A stretch of 64,000 nucleotides of DNA from Synechococcus sp. AG-683-C23 (GCA_003208835.1 QCVD01000001.1:102089-166088); one strand, 5' to 3'. Counted from the first letter of the stretch, positions 21,031 through 32,076 are shown. The notes: generated by a model not told the origin, from the letters alone. A program made the numbers and translations.

Positions 21031-23847
21031 GTGATGACGGCTCACCTGGCATCGCCTATCAACCTTGACGCCCTGCTGCCAACGGACGTCAAGACGCGCA
21101 GGTTGTCCACAGGGGAAACGTTGCTGGCCCCAGGTGAGCTCCCAACAAAAATTTGGCTGATACGCCACGGAACGGTGCGCAGTTTGGCCGGGATGCTGCC
21201 GCGGAACAACTGGCGCACTGTTGAACGCCACGGCAGTGGAGAACTCGTTGGCTGGCTCGGTTGGCTCCATGGCCGTCCGATCGAGCATCTCCGCGCTGCA
21301 GAACCTTGCGAGCTGATCGAGTTGACCTTGGATCAGGTTGACAACCTCTTGCGAACAGAACTTGCACTTCGTGAATGGTGCGCCCAGCAGACCCCAATTA
21401 TTGAGCTGCTCCATCTGCTTTTGCAGCTCTCCCATGGCAACCCAGCCCGAGGCCATCAACTGGATGACTGGCGTGATCTGCAGCACAAAATCGGTCACGC
21501 TATCGACCAAGATCCTGAGCCTCGTCCAGGCGGGCAATGGCACTGGATCGATGGTGAAGTGTGGCCTCAACCAGCTTCAGCCAGTCACCACCAACAACGG
21601 CTGATCTGGCTTCCAGACCCCGATGATGCCGCCATCCAGGAAAGCCTCAAGACGTTAGGGCCCACAACGCGGCAAAACGCCAACCAACAGGAGCTGAGTC
21701 TCAACCGCGCCAGCGGTCCACGCGACATCCCTCTAGCCATTTGCAAAAGCTTGGCGGAGTTCCATGGTGTTCCCATCAATCGCGACAACCTGCTGGATGA
21801 GATCGACGCCTTACTTCAGCGTCAGGCTCGACTGAACCTGATCAACATCGGCCAGCTTCTCAGCAGCCTCGATCTCTCGGTGTCGAAGGTGGAGTTGCCA
21901 ATGCGGCAGCTCACTCGCGTACCTTGCCCCGCAGTGTTCAGCCATCAGGGAAACATCACCCTGCTGGAGGGGATAGACGACAACGGCCAACTGCGACTGC
22001 TGGACCCCGAACTTGGGGCCCTGAGAGTGAATCCGGCCGCTATCGCTCCAGAAGCAGGTGAACGGATGCCGATCCTGCTGCTGCGCCGGCGTCCAGACAG
22101 CAAGGAACAACGCTTCAGCTGGAGCTGGTACGGCCCTTTTCTGCGGCCTCATCGCCGTGAACTGATCGAGGTTCTGGTGACCTCTGGCGTGGTCAATGTG
22201 CTGGCCCTGGTCACACCACTTGGGATCATGCGGTTGATCAACGCCCGCACCGGTGGCAGTGACTCCCTGGATGCAGTGGTCAGCATTGGTGTAATTCTCA
22301 TCGGCGCCAGTGTCGTAACGGCCATCGCGTCCGCCCTGCGCAGCTTGATCTTCACGGGCATCGCTAATCGGGTGGACATGGACACCCGCGAGACCATCCT
22401 GGATCGGCTTGTGCGTCTGCCCCAGGGCTTTTTTGACGTCAGACCCGTGGGCCGGATCACTTACTACTTCAACCAGCTCGACCGATTACGCGATTTCCTG
22501 ATCGGAAGGGCATTGACCACCCTGGTGGATTTCAGCTTCAGCCTGATGTATCTAGCGGTGCTGTTCAGCCTCAATCCACTGCTCACCCTGGTCACGCTCA
22601 GCACCCTGCCCCTATTTGTGGTGTTGGCTCTCATCGCCAACCCGATCGTGGAAAACCAGATCGACAAGGTGGTGCAGGAAGGCGTCCGCACCAACAGCTA
22701 TCTCACGGAAGCCATCACTGGCATTCAGACCATTAAGTCCCAGAACGCAGAGCTCAAAACCCGTTGGGATTTTCAGGATCGCTACAGCCGCTTCATCGGC
22801 GAAGACTTCAAGCTGAAGGTCAGCGGTGAAACCGTTGGCGCCCTAGCCAAATTCCTCGGAGATCTCACCGGCATCGCCACCATGGTGGTGGGGATTTGGT
22901 TGGTGTCTCGAAACGAGCTCTCGATCGGAGCGCTATTTGCCTTTCGGATCATCAGCGATCGCGTCACAGGTCCGTTGGTGCAATTGGTGCAGACCTGGCA
23001 GCAGTTCAAGATCCAGTCCCGCAACCTCACCCTGGCGGCTGATGTGGTCGATCGACCCACCGAACAATCAGAACGCGACGCCGCCAACATCCCGATGCCG
23101 CCCCTCCAGGGCAAGGTGTCGATCGAAAACGTCGACTTCCGCTACCAGGAGGGCGGCCAAACCATCCTTCACAACGTGTCTCTTGAGGTTCCCGTGGGAA
23201 CCTTTGTTGGCCTAGTCGGTGGGTCGGGATCGGGCAAATCGACGCTGTTGAAATTGTTGCCGCGCTTCTACGCTGCCGAATCAGGACGCATCAAGATCGA
23301 TGGCCTCGACATCAGCAAAGTAGAGCTCTATTCACTACGCCGTCAGATCGGTGTGGTGCCACAGGATTCGCTGCTCTTCGACGGCACAATCAAAGAGAAC
23401 CTGCTGATGGTGAAACCAGATGCCACCAGTGAGGAGTTGATTCGAGCGGCCCAGATCGCCTGTGCCCACGATTTCATTATGGAGATGCCGCAGGGGTACA
23501 ACTCACCGGTGGGAGAACGGGGGGCCGGGCTGTCTGGTGGTCAACGCCAACGAATGGCCCTGGCCCGGGCAGTGCTGCAGAACCCCAGGATGCTGATCCT
23601 CGATGAAGCCACCAGTGCCCTCGATGCCACCACCGAACGGCAGGTGTGCCTCAACCTCTTCGAAGCCTTCCGCGGCCGTACTGTTTTTTTTATCACCCAC
23701 CGACTTACGACGGTGCGACCTGCCGATCTAATCGTGCTGATGGACCAAGGCGTGGTCATGGAAACAGGTGATCACAACGATTTGATCGAGCGTCAGGGCT
23801 GGTATTACGCCTTGGTACAGAGCCAAGCTCAGGAGGGATTGAACTGA
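21031..23847 (+). CDS. Type I secretion ABC ATPase/permease with N-terminal cyclic-nucleotide-binding-like and degenerate C39-like domains
   Basis: CNB-like N-terminus (LSTGETLLAPGELPTKIWLIRHGTVR), TM region, GGSGSGKSTLLKLLPRFY, LSGGQRQRMALARAVLQNPRMLILDEATSALD. Confidence 0.9.
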   Translation: MMTAHLASPINLDALLPTDVKTRRLSTGETLLAPGELPTKIWLIRHGTVRSLAGMLPRNNWRTVERHGSGELVGWLGWLHGRPIEHLRAAEPCELIELTLDQVDNLLRTELALREWCAQQTPIIELLHLLLQLSHGNPARGHQLDDWRDLQHKIGHAIDQDPEPRPGGQWHWIDGEVWPQPASASHHQQRLIWLPDPDDAAIQESLKTLGPTTRQNANQQELSLNRASGPRDIPLAICKSLAEFHGVPINRDNLLDEIDALLQRQARLNLINIGQLLSSLDLSVSKVELPMRQLTRVPCPAVFSHQGNITLLEGIDDNGQLRLLDPELGALRVNPAAIAPEAGERMPILLLRRRPDSKEQRFSWSWYGPFLRPHRRELIEVLVTSGVVNVLALVTPLGIMRLINARTGGSDSLDAVVSIGVILIGASVVTAIASALRSLIFTGIANRVDMDTRETILDRLVRLPQGFFDVRPVGRITYYFNQLDRLRDFLIGRALTTLVDFSFSLMYLAVLFSLNPLLTLVTLSTLPLFVVLALIANPIVENQIDKVVQEGVRTNSYLTEAITGIQTIKSQNAELKTRWDFQDRYSRFIGEDFKLKVSGETVGALAKFLGDLTGIATMVVGIWLVSRNELSIGALFAFRIISDRVTGPLVQLVQTWQQFKIQSRNLTLAADVVDRPTEQSERDAANIPMPPLQGKVSIENVDFRYQEGGQTILHNVSLEVPVGTFVGLVGGSGSGKSTLLKLLPRFYAAESGRIKIDGLDISKVELYSLRRQIGVVPQDSLLFDGTIKENLLMVKPDATSEELIRAAQIACAHDFIMEMPQGYNSPVGERGAGLSGGQRQRMALARAVLQNPRMLILDEATSALDATTERQVCLNLFEAFRGRTVFFITHRLTTVRPADLIVLMDQGVVMETGDHNDLIERQGWYYALVQSQAQEGLN

Positions 23848-25118
23848 TGCCCCCCATCGACGAAACTGCATGGAGTTTCAACCAACCTGTACTACTGAAA
23901 AAAAGCCGGCGCACCTCCTCGGTGCTGGTCTGGACCTTGGCCGGCGGCACCCTGTTCGCGATCGCCTGGGCGTTTCTAGCCCCATTGCCGCAAACCGTTG
24001 CTTTGCAAGGCAAACTACAATCCACTAGCGGTTCGCAATCAATTGACGCTCCGGTTCCCGGTGTGATCGAAGACGTCGCGGTCGTGGAAGGCCAACGCGT
24101 CAACCGCGGTGATCTGCTGCTTCGGTTCGATGCCCGCGATGCGCAAGCACGGCTCAACAGTGCACAACGCAATCGAGATCGTCTTCAAAACCAGATCACG
24201 ATCAACCGCGTGGTGCTTGGGGAGGAGCCAGCCTCCAGCCTGAGCGAGAACCAACGCGCACTGTTGATCAGCCAACGCCAAAACAACGACGGCAGCCTGG
24301 CCGCCGAGCAAGCCGCCATACGTCGCAGCAAGGTCCGCGTCGCTGGGCTGCGGCAATCGCTCAGCACCGCAGAAATGGTGGCCTATCGCTACGAAGCCTT
24401 GCAGCGGGATGGAGCGAGCAGCGAACTCCAGGTGGTCATGGCGCTCGCCAAGGTGGCCGAGATTCGCACCGACCTCGATGCCGAAGAAGAAGACCTGATC
24501 CGCTTGAAATCTCGCCGTGAGGCCGACCAAGGCAGCCGTGAGGCGCTCCTGCGCAAGGAGATAGAAAGCAACCTCAATCAGATCGCGGTTCTAGATAGGG
24601 ACATCCGACAGTCCGATGTGCTTCTCTCTCGCATCAATGTCGAAGCGCCGATCACAGGGCTGGTGTTTGAGCTCAACGTCAGCCGCGGCGATGTGGTCTC
24701 CAAAAGAAGCGGCAACAAGCCGATGCTGCAGATCATTCCGGAAGATGAGCTACAGGCCAAAGTCTTCATCCCCAATGAAGCCATTGGCTTTATTCGCATC
24801 GGACAACGGGCCGATATTTCGCTCACCGCTTTCAACGCAAGTGATTACGGCTATCTCCCGGCTACGGTGAAACGCGTGGGATCCGATGCACTGACCCCGC
24901 AGGAGCAGCAACGCGAACTGGGTACAGACGCCCAGGGCCTGCATTTCCCCGCCACTTTGAAGCTCAACAACCAATCGCTCCAGGTCGGCACGCGCTCGAT
25001 CGACTTGCTACCTGGCATGAGCCTGACCGCTGATCTTCACATCCGCACCCGTCGATTTATTTCCGCGATCACGGATCTGTTTGACGACAAGCGGCGCAGC
25101 CTGGAACGCCTGCGCTGA
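23847..25118 (+). CDS. HlyD-family membrane fusion protein
   Basis: Single N-terminal TM, VPGVIEDVAVVEGQRVNRGDLLLRFDARDAQARL, INVEAPITGLVFELNVSRGDVV. Confidence 0.92.
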   Translation: MPPIDETAWSFNQPVLLKKSRRTSSVLVWTLAGGTLFAIAWAFLAPLPQTVALQGKLQSTSGSQSIDAPVPGVIEDVAVVEGQRVNRGDLLLRFDARDAQARLNSAQRNRDRLQNQITINRVVLGEEPASSLSENQRALLISQRQNNDGSLAAEQAAIRRSKVRVAGLRQSLSTAEMVAYRYEALQRDGASSELQVVMALAKVAEIRTDLDAEEEDLIRLKSRREADQGSREALLRKEIESNLNQIAVLDRDIRQSDVLLSRINVEAPITGLVFELNVSRGDVVSKRSGNKPMLQIIPEDELQAKVFIPNEAIGFIRIGQRADISLTAFNASDYGYLPATVKRVGSDALTPQEQQRELGTDAQGLHFPATLKLNNQSLQVGTRSIDLLPGMSLTADLHIRTRRFISAITDLFDDKRRSLERLR

Positions 25119-25396
25119 TGCATCACCTCGATCCACATCCCCTCTGGCAGCACCTTCCTGCAGAGCGCCGCACCCTGGGATCACAACTCGCCCTTAAATA
25201 TCGACGCGGACTGGCCTGGATCAACCGCCGCCGCCAACGCATTGGTATTGCCGTGGGGCTTTACCTCTTGATCTGGTTAGTCCCCCTACTGTTCAACCAG
25301 GTCTTGATCACCAGTTTTGCCTTGCTGCCCTTAGTACTGGTCCCCCCGGTCGGTGGTCTGGTCTACTGGCTGGTCTGGCAGGAGTTCCATGGCTGA
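25118..25396 (+). CDS. Small two-TM membrane protein in the T1SS operon
   Basis: Overlaps the HlyD stop (TGATG) and the PPIase start; GIAVGLYLLIWLVPLLFN...FALLPLVLVPPVGGLVYWLVW. Confidence 0.65.
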   Translation: MHHLDPHPLWQHLPAERRTLGSQLALKYRRGLAWINRRRQRIGIAVGLYLLIWLVPLLFNQVLITSFALLPLVLVPPVGGLVYWLVWQEFHG

Positions 25397-26159
25397 TATT
25401 GAATTGCATCCTGGAACACCCAGCTGCGATGTCGCCACATTGAATCGGCTGGCCCGGCAGCAAGAGTTGGGCGTGGCCATGGCCCGAGCTTTGATTTACG
25501 ACGAAATCTGTCAAGCCGTTCCCCTCTCTCAAGATGACAGCGACGTCCTCATTCGGATGTATCTCGAGCAGCAAGGCATTGACCCAAACAACGCAGATGC
25601 TCATCAAACATTTCTGCAGGTCAAAGGTTGGAGCAGTGAGGATCTGGGCTACATCTCCAGCCGTTGGGAACGGATTGAGCGTTTTCAGAACCAAATCTTT
25701 GCGGAAGAAGTCGAGCGTCAATTTCTGAGCAGAAAACTGGCCCACGACCAGGTCACCTATTCGATGATTCGCGTCCGCGATGGCGACCTAGCCTTTGAGC
25801 TGCACCAACGCTTGTTGGACGAGGAAGCCAGTTTTGCAGACCTTGCAGGTAAATATTCCGACGGTGCAGAGCGCGACTCAGAAGGGATCTGCGGACCAGT
25901 ACCCTTCGATCAAGCCCACGCCACCGTGGTGGAGAAACTCCGCGGCTGCAAAGAGGGAGAGCTGCTGGAGCCATTCTTCCTGGTGGACATCTGGCTGATT
26001 CTTCGCCTCGAGCGCTGGCAGGGAGCCCGGCTTGACGACGCCATGCGCAGCACGATGCTCGAAGAATTATTTGATCAATGGGTGGATCAACGCATCACGA
26101 CCCTCACGGAGGGCCGCACACCCGATCCACTACCCACCCACTTACTGAAGCGTGTCTAA
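25389..26159 (+). CDS. Parvulin-like peptidyl-prolyl isomerase (SurA/PrsA type)
   Basis: DQVTYSMIRVRDGDLAFELHQRLLDEEASFADLAGKYSDGAERDSEGICGPVPFDQAHATVVEKLRGCKEGELLEPFFLVDIWLILRLE. Confidence 0.85.
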   Translation: MADIELHPGTPSCDVATLNRLARQQELGVAMARALIYDEICQAVPLSQDDSDVLIRMYLEQQGIDPNNADAHQTFLQVKGWSSEDLGYISSRWERIERFQNQIFAEEVERQFLSRKLAHDQVTYSMIRVRDGDLAFELHQRLLDEEASFADLAGKYSDGAERDSEGICGPVPFDQAHATVVEKLRGCKEGELLEPFFLVDIWLILRLERWQGARLDDAMRSTMLEELFDQWVDQRITTLTEGRTPDPLPTHLLKRV

Positions 26160-27197
26160 TTCCTCAGCCAACCAAACCGGCAGACTGCTGCTGGAGCTAA
26201 GGCTGACGGAGCCTGCTGGATAGAACAACAACATGGCAAGCAGGGCCTCGGCCGAATCTGGGCTGGTCATCGCTGCGCGGATCTGCTGGTCTTGAACATC
26301 CACGAGCTCCCTGCCGAAATTGGCGCGAATCAAGGCACGGGTAACCCCGCCGACTGGGGTCGTGTAAAGGTTCTTCCCTTGGTCAGAATCAGTGTCCAAC
26401 CAGAGCTGAGCAACAATGCAACGCAACCCGCTGAGTTCCTCGAGAACTTCTCTGTCCTCAGGGTGAACGCCATAACGCTCAATCAAGTCAGTCATCCTCG
26501 CCACAGCTTGTTTGTCGCGAAAACAAGCCATCGCTTCATCACCGCGCTGTTCTGTCAACGGCTGCAGCTGGTTCAATATCGTCTCCACTGGCTGCCCAGC
26601 CTCTTCACTGGCCGCCTCCAATAAGCCGACCGGTCCCTGTAATTGCGCTTGAAGCGACATATCGCAATAGTCGGCGTAGTCCTTGATCAACCAATCGGGG
26701 AGTTTCTCCAGAGGGTTGCCAATACTGAACCCACCGGGACGAGTATATGGAATCACAGCCAAAAGGAGATTGTGCTGGCGAGGTTTCTGGTCTGAAGATG
26801 CGAGTTGCCGCGTCAACTGTGCCAGCCAAAGCTGCTCATCGCGCGCCAACGCCTGACGAACTAACGGTCCTTCAAGCTGCAGACGTTGAAGTATTCCGAT
26901 CGGTCCTTTATATAATTCAGGGAGTTGATCGGTCGGAGCAGCCAACCAAAACACCGAAAGACAGTGCCGTGCCTGACGAGCCGCCTGCAGCGTTGCCAGC
27001 GAGGGGTTGACGGCTGCCTCGCGCATGATCAGCTCCAGACGGGCTACCGACCAAGGACGCAACGCTCCAGTTAAATTAATGCCCGCTAGTTCAGGCAGCT
27101 CCAGCGCCCCTGGATGAGCAGTGAGTAAATCCAACCCCTGCGATCTAGATGCAGTTGACTGAGCCAGCCGATCGCGAAGCCAACCGCGGATACCCAT
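26142..27197 (-). CDS. Hypothetical protein, convergent with the T1SS operon
   Basis: Long ORF (351 aa), 3' overlap with the PPIase; no family motif recognised. Confidence 0.55.
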   Translation of the reverse strand: MGIRGWLRDRLAQSTASRSQGLDLLTAHPGALELPELAGINLTGALRPWSVARLELIMREAAVNPSLATLQAARQARHCLSVFWLAAPTDQLPELYKGPIGILQRLQLEGPLVRQALARDEQLWLAQLTRQLASSDQKPRQHNLLLAVIPYTRPGGFSIGNPLEKLPDWLIKDYADYCDMSLQAQLQGPVGLLEAASEEAGQPVETILNQLQPLTEQRGDEAMACFRDKQAVARMTDLIERYGVHPEDREVLEELSGLRCIVAQLWLDTDSDQGKNLYTTPVGGVTRALIRANFGRELVDVQDQQIRAAMTSPDSAEALLAMLLFYPAGSVSLSSSSSLPVWLAEELDTLQ

Positions 27198-27203
27198 TCG
27201 TGT

Positions 27204-27670
27204 GTGTGTAGTTCCGGCAGACTATCTGTACCACTCGCAGCTCACAACATCCACCGCATCTATCTGCTGCTAACCCATCAGAACTTCCCCGGGCAATTTC
27301 GAGACCTCGATCCAGCCTGGATACAAATGGGGCACCAGATCACAGCAATTGCAAAGCCTGTTCCAGAGGCGCAACTCCTCCTGATCAGTCACCAAAACCA
27401 GGGATCGGAATGAAGCAAAACACTGGTTAGCTCAGCTAATTTCACACTTGCCTTGGCGAGCTGCCTATAGAAAACGATCGCGAAAGCATCGATTTGCCCG
27501 AATGCCTCGGCCTAGGTTCCATGGTGCACTTGCTTCAGTGCAGCGCCTGTCATCTGGCCGTCAGTTACCCCTACGCGTTGTCTTGGAGCACATTGGAAGC
27601 AAAGGCTTGTGAAGCCCATTTAATTGGCAACCCCGGAGCACCCGTTGTGAACAAGCTCATCGAAGGTTAA
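27204..27670 (+). pseudogene. Decayed glycosyltransferase (N- and C-terminal remnants)
   Basis: 27204..27413 reads RIYLLLTHQNFPGQFRDLDPAWIQMGHQITAI; 27494..27670 reads LPECLGLGSMVHLLQCSACHLAVSYPYALSWSTLEAKACEAHLIGNPGAPVVNKLIEG*. The middle is lost. Confidence 0.7.
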
Positions 27671-28045
27671 AGGTTCATTCTCGTTCCGTTAAGTGACTAT
27701 CAAGCCCTTGCATCTTCAACCACTGCACTTCTGCAGAAGCCGCACGAACGCCGACAACTTGGCCAAACAGCAGGACGCATCGTGGTGCACGTTTTTCTAT
27801 CGCCAGGAGCCTCACGGCCTACCAGCAGCGTTTCAATCAATCAGCCAGCATTCCTTAACAAAGTCCACTAATTGCCTCTAGCGCTCAGCCCCCTTGCAGT
27901 CACTGGGGCCTTGCACAAGCAAAGAAAGGAAATCTCTACCCCACCCCTTAACAGGCCACCACTCAGCTGCCGAATTGACCATTCCTTTTGCTGTAGGGGG
28001 TTTTAAAGTTTAAGATCGGTCAGTTTTTAAATCTCATACTTTTTC

Positions 28046-28699
28046 ATGGCTACTACTGTCCCCGGCGGCGACGGCACCGATGTCATCCTCCCTGAGGGCA
28101 TCAGCAGCGATCAAGTTGAAGTCGAAGTCACCGATGAGGGCAACACTAATGTTGCTATTAAAGAGAAGACTAAGGACCTCCAGATCGAAGCCAAAGGTTC
28201 CACGGCTGTCACCGGTGAAAAAGTCGTTAATTCTACAATTAATGTCAGCACTTCTAAAAGTGAAAACGCCAACATTGTTCTTGAAACGACCGTTTCTAAT
28301 CAGACCAATATTGCTAACGGAGGCAAAGGCTCCCTCGAGGTAAACATCAACACCGGCCAAGTCAAAAACCTAACAATCGATGCTGGCAACAAAAAACGTG
28401 CTGACCTCGTCAGTATTAAGGATGACGTCAAACTAACCAAAGCCACCATGAAAATGGGCAAAGGCAACGACAGTGTCCGCTTTGGCAAGGGCGTCACCTT
28501 CGCAGGGCGAACCAATATTGACCTCGGCAAAGGGGGCAAGGACTCCGTCATTATCGAAGCCGACTCCATTAGCGAAGGTAAGTTGAACATCACCAACTTC
28601 ACCAAGAAGGACACCATTACCGTGGGCGACGAGACCTTTACCTACAAGGACATCAAGAACGGTGCCGAAATCACCGGAATAAACGTTGAACTTGCCTGA
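28046..28699 (+). CDS. Acidic/Gly-Asn-rich beta-repeat protein, candidate T1SS substrate
   Basis: No signal peptide; MATTVPGGDGTDVILPEG...GKGNDSVRFGKGVTFAGRTNIDLGKGGKDSVIIEADSISEGKLNITNFTKKDTITVGDETFTYKDI resembles degenerate RTX-type repeats. Confidence 0.65.
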   Translation: MATTVPGGDGTDVILPEGISSDQVEVEVTDEGNTNVAIKEKTKDLQIEAKGSTAVTGEKVVNSTINVSTSKSENANIVLETTVSNQTNIANGGKGSLEVNINTGQVKNLTIDAGNKKRADLVSIKDDVKLTKATMKMGKGNDSVRFGKGVTFAGRTNIDLGKGGKDSVIIEADSISEGKLNITNFTKKDTITVGDETFTYKDIKNGAEITGINVELA

Positions 28700-28726
28700 T
28701 CATTTCGATCAATCGGTTCAGCACAG

Positions 28727-28748
28727 CCCCTCTTCGGAGGGGTTTTTT
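28727..28748 (+). terminator. Rho-independent terminator
   Basis: CCCCTC-TTCG-GAGGGG followed by T6, 28 nt after the stop of the 28046 CDS. Confidence 0.9.
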
Positions 28749-29060
28749 ATGCACAGCAACAAAATCAGACGCATTTAACAAGAGCAGCTAGACATAAGAA
28801 TGACTCACACAAGACAATCTTTAGAAGACGATTTGTTCGCCTTTCAATATAATTATTGCTTCCGCGCGAATACAAATAAATCAATAAGAATACTCATCTT
28901 AATGCTTGCAATGCATTTACTTAGAGCGACTAAATTGGATACTAGCAATAATTAACAAGATTAAAGCTCTTTCCAAAACTTAGGACCTATCATTAATAGA
29001 TACTCAGTTATTGAAGCGTGATGTTAATCGTGTATTTTTTGCCCCCAGGCATCTGAGCAG

Positions 29061-30341
29061 ATGCGACGAATCGTTGCCTGGCTCTCGGACCTACGGGTCG
29101 CAATCGTCCTGCTGTTCTTGATCGCTCTTGCTAGCGCCATTGGTACCGCCATTCCGCAGGGGGATGCTCCACGCAGCTATGTGGAGGCCTACACCACACG
29201 ACCTTGGCTTGGATTGCTCCACGGAGAGCAGGTGCTTCAGCTTCAGCTGGACCACGTGTATTCCAGCGTTTGGTTCCTGAGCCTTCTGGCTTGGCTCGGA
29301 CTTGCTCTCATCCTTTGCAGCTGGAGACGCCAATGGCCCGCTCTTCAAGCAGCACGAAGATGGATCGACTACCGCACCCCTCGTCAGCTCAGCAAACTCA
29401 CAATTGCCGAAAGTCTGTCCTGTGCCGATTCAACATCAGCACTTCAGGCATTTTCATCTGTCTTAAGCCAGCGGGGATGGCGGCTCGAGCGCAAAGAGAA
29501 CCGCTTTGCCGCACGGAAGGGCACTGCAGGCCGGGTTGGCCCTTTGCTCGTGCACACCGGTTTAATCCTGCTGATGCTGGGTGCTGTTTGGGGAGTGCTG
29601 GCTGGAAATCGCCTGGAACGGTTCCTCGCCCCAGGGCGCACCCTTGATTTACTGAGCCGCAATGGCGACTCACAGGTATCGATTCTCTTGGAAGCCTTTC
29701 AAGTGGACCGCGACCCTGCGGGGCGGGCTGAACAATTTCGCTCTCAATTGCACCTGGAAGAAAACGGCAACTCAATCGACCGCGAAATCAGCGTGAACCA
29801 TCCCCTACGTCATCGGGGCATCACCATCTATCAAGCGGACTGGTCACTAGCCGCGATCACCCTGCAAATCGGCCGAAGCCCTCAATTACAGCTTCCGCTT
29901 CGCAGCTTCCCCGAGCTCGGCGAACAGGTTTGGGGTCTGGTCTTACCCACACGCCCAGACGGGACCGAGCCCGTTTTTCTGAGTGTTGAGAACGAAAAGG
30001 GTCCGATCAATATTTTCGACACGGACGGGTCATTACTCACCCTCCTAAGTCCTGGGGGACCAGCAGTCGACGTCAAGGGTTTGCCGATGCGGGTGAATTC
30101 GGTTCTCCCCGCCAGTGGTTTGTTACTGAAGCGAGATCCAGGCGTTCCCCTGGTGTATTTGGGATTTGCCGTGATGCTCGTTGGCGGGGGGCTCAGCTTG
30201 ATTGCAACGCGACAACTTTGGGCGATCGCCAGTGAAGGGCAATTGCATGTGGGAGGCCTTTGCAACCGCAACCTCACCGCCTTCGCCAAGGAATTACCCA
30301 GCCTGATCAGGGAAACAGCACTAGCCAATCAACAGGGCTGA
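29061..30341 (+). CDS. ccs1: Cytochrome c biogenesis protein Ccs1/ResB
   Basis: [35 protein letters not shown]...[22 protein letters not shown]...[18 protein letters not shown]. Confidence 0.93.
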   Translation: MRRIVAWLSDLRVAIVLLFLIALASAIGTAIPQGDAPRSYVEAYTTRPWLGLLHGEQVLQLQLDHVYSSVWFLSLLAWLGLALILCSWRRQWPALQAARRWIDYRTPRQLSKLTIAESLSCADSTSALQAFSSVLSQRGWRLERKENRFAARKGTAGRVGPLLVHTGLILLMLGAVWGVLAGNRLERFLAPGRTLDLLSRNGDSQVSILLEAFQVDRDPAGRAEQFRSQLHLEENGNSIDREISVNHPLRHRGITIYQADWSLAAITLQIGRSPQLQLPLRSFPELGEQVWGLVLPTRPDGTEPVFLSVENEKGPINIFDTDGSLLTLLSPGGPAVDVKGLPMRVNSVLPASGLLLKRDPGVPLVYLGFAVMLVGGGLSLIATRQLWAIASEGQLHVGGLCNRNLTAFAKELPSLIRETALANQQG

Positions 30342-30742
30342 CGGGTGCCATGGCTGACTCGCACTACCGTATGAACGTTGCCCCTGGGGTTGAAGTCTGC
30401 TTCTAATTGCATCCATACCGGATCACAGGCGGCCACCAAATCATCAACGATCCGATTGGACACTTCTTCATGGGAGATCGAATGGTCTCTATAGCTGTTC
30501 ACGTAAAGCTTGATGGCCTTGAGCTCCACCACGCGGGGACCAGGCTGATAGGTGAGCCGGAGAACGGCAAAATCTGGATATCCCGAAAAGGGGCACTTGC
30601 AGGTGAATTCCGGCAACTCAATGCTCACCTCATAGGCACGACCAGGTCGAGGATTGTCAAAACAAATCAGCTCAGCCTCATCAATCGCCCGTTCTCCATA
30701 GAGCGGAGTCTCCGTCTGTTGTTGAAATGCGGCTCCAGTCAA
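30329..30742 (-). CDS. queF: NADPH-dependent 7-cyano-7-deazaguanine reductase
   Basis: [57 protein letters not shown]...[13 protein letters not shown]. Confidence 0.95.
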   Translation of the reverse strand: MTGAAFQQQTETPLYGERAIDEAELICFDNPRPGRAYEVSIELPEFTCKCPFSGYPDFAVLRLTYQPGPRVVELKAIKLYVNSYRDHSISHEEVSNRIVDDLVAACDPVWMQLEADFNPRGNVHTVVRVSHGTRQPC

Positions 30743-30798
30743 TGCTCAAAGGGAATCAATCAGAGTGACCCTAAGCAACAAAGACATGGCAGTGTTCT

Positions 30799-30812
30799 GT
30801 AACAGCTATTAC
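30799..30812 (+). promoter_or_regulatory. NtcA-type binding site upstream of glnB
   Basis: GTAACAGCTATTAC matches GTA-N8-TAC, 48 nt upstream of the glnB start. Confidence 0.75.
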
Positions 30813-30851
30813 AACCCTGGGTGTGTTCCGAGCCATCCTGGATTCAGTTGA

Positions 30852-31199
<348 letters not shown>

Positions 31200-31425
31200 G
31201 ACTGAGTTGCTGGGGAATAGCGCGGTGCTTCAACACAACGGTTTTCAAAACAGAATGTTGAGAGAGCAAGCGTGTCTAACCGCCGCGACGTTCCCCTAAG
31301 ACGAAGGGGTCAAATTGCAATGAAATCCCGAATTCGTCTGCAAATTCCAAAACCCTGCACCGAGCTTTAGTTACACCCATCTCAGACCGGAGAATGCCCA
31401 CCAACAGCACTTGCGCCGCGCCGCT

Positions 31426-32076
31426 TTAAATAGAGAGCTCAGAGCTCTGCCAGCCAAGTGAACGTTGCACCGCTTCCTCCTGAAAGGTGGAAACCACATC
31501 AAAGGTACCCCCCAAAATCCGTTGACTGGCATCGTCCCAGCGGTAGGAAATCTGGTAACGATCCAGAAGCTCTATTGCAGGGACCCAAGAATGACCGTGT
31601 TCGTCAAGCTGCACCTTGAGGGTTGTGCCGCGGACCTTGATCTTGGCGACACCAGGAAACTGAAGGCGGTCCGATGGCTCCTATCCTGAAACTATCATTT
31701 AGTGATGGCGGATTTGCTCTTGGAGTCGACCGCCAACATCCAAGGTTCCGTCGCGATGGAGCTGCAACAGATCCCAGCATTCTCAAGTTCCACCCCAGCT
31801 CACGGGCCCAAAGTTGTCGTGCAACGTGCATCCGTCGCGATTGGCAGCCGCTTCGACATGGGTCATCACCCGCTCCAGCGTGATCTCTTCGGCACCCCAT
31901 CCCAAACAAACGCCGAGCCAAACTTGCAGCTTCTTGGCAAAGACTGGACAGTTGCAAAGGACTCGGAGCCTGCGTCCAAGGATCAGGCATACCACCCATG
32001 AAACCACCGCTGAAGCCACGCTGTCGCTATTGCGGCGCAACGTTTTGGCTGGCAAGTCGTCGTCGTAAGCATGCAA
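31426..32076 (-). pseudogene. Decayed ORF with in-frame stops; possible cell-wall hydrolase/amidase-like remnant
   Basis: Continuous minus frame: ...LGWGAEEITLERVMTHVEAAANRDGCTLHDNFGPVSWGGT*ECWDLLQLHRDGTLDVGGRLQEQIRHH*; a second fragment follows in 31426..31680 (LQFPGVAKIKVRGTTLKVQLDEHGHSWVPAIELLDRY). Confidence 0.45.

Noticed and set aside
20920-21570. N-terminal extension of minus ORF 20287..21570
   Set aside because: Fully antisense to the T1SS ATPase gene; a good internal start (MASSAPTVED) exists at 20919.
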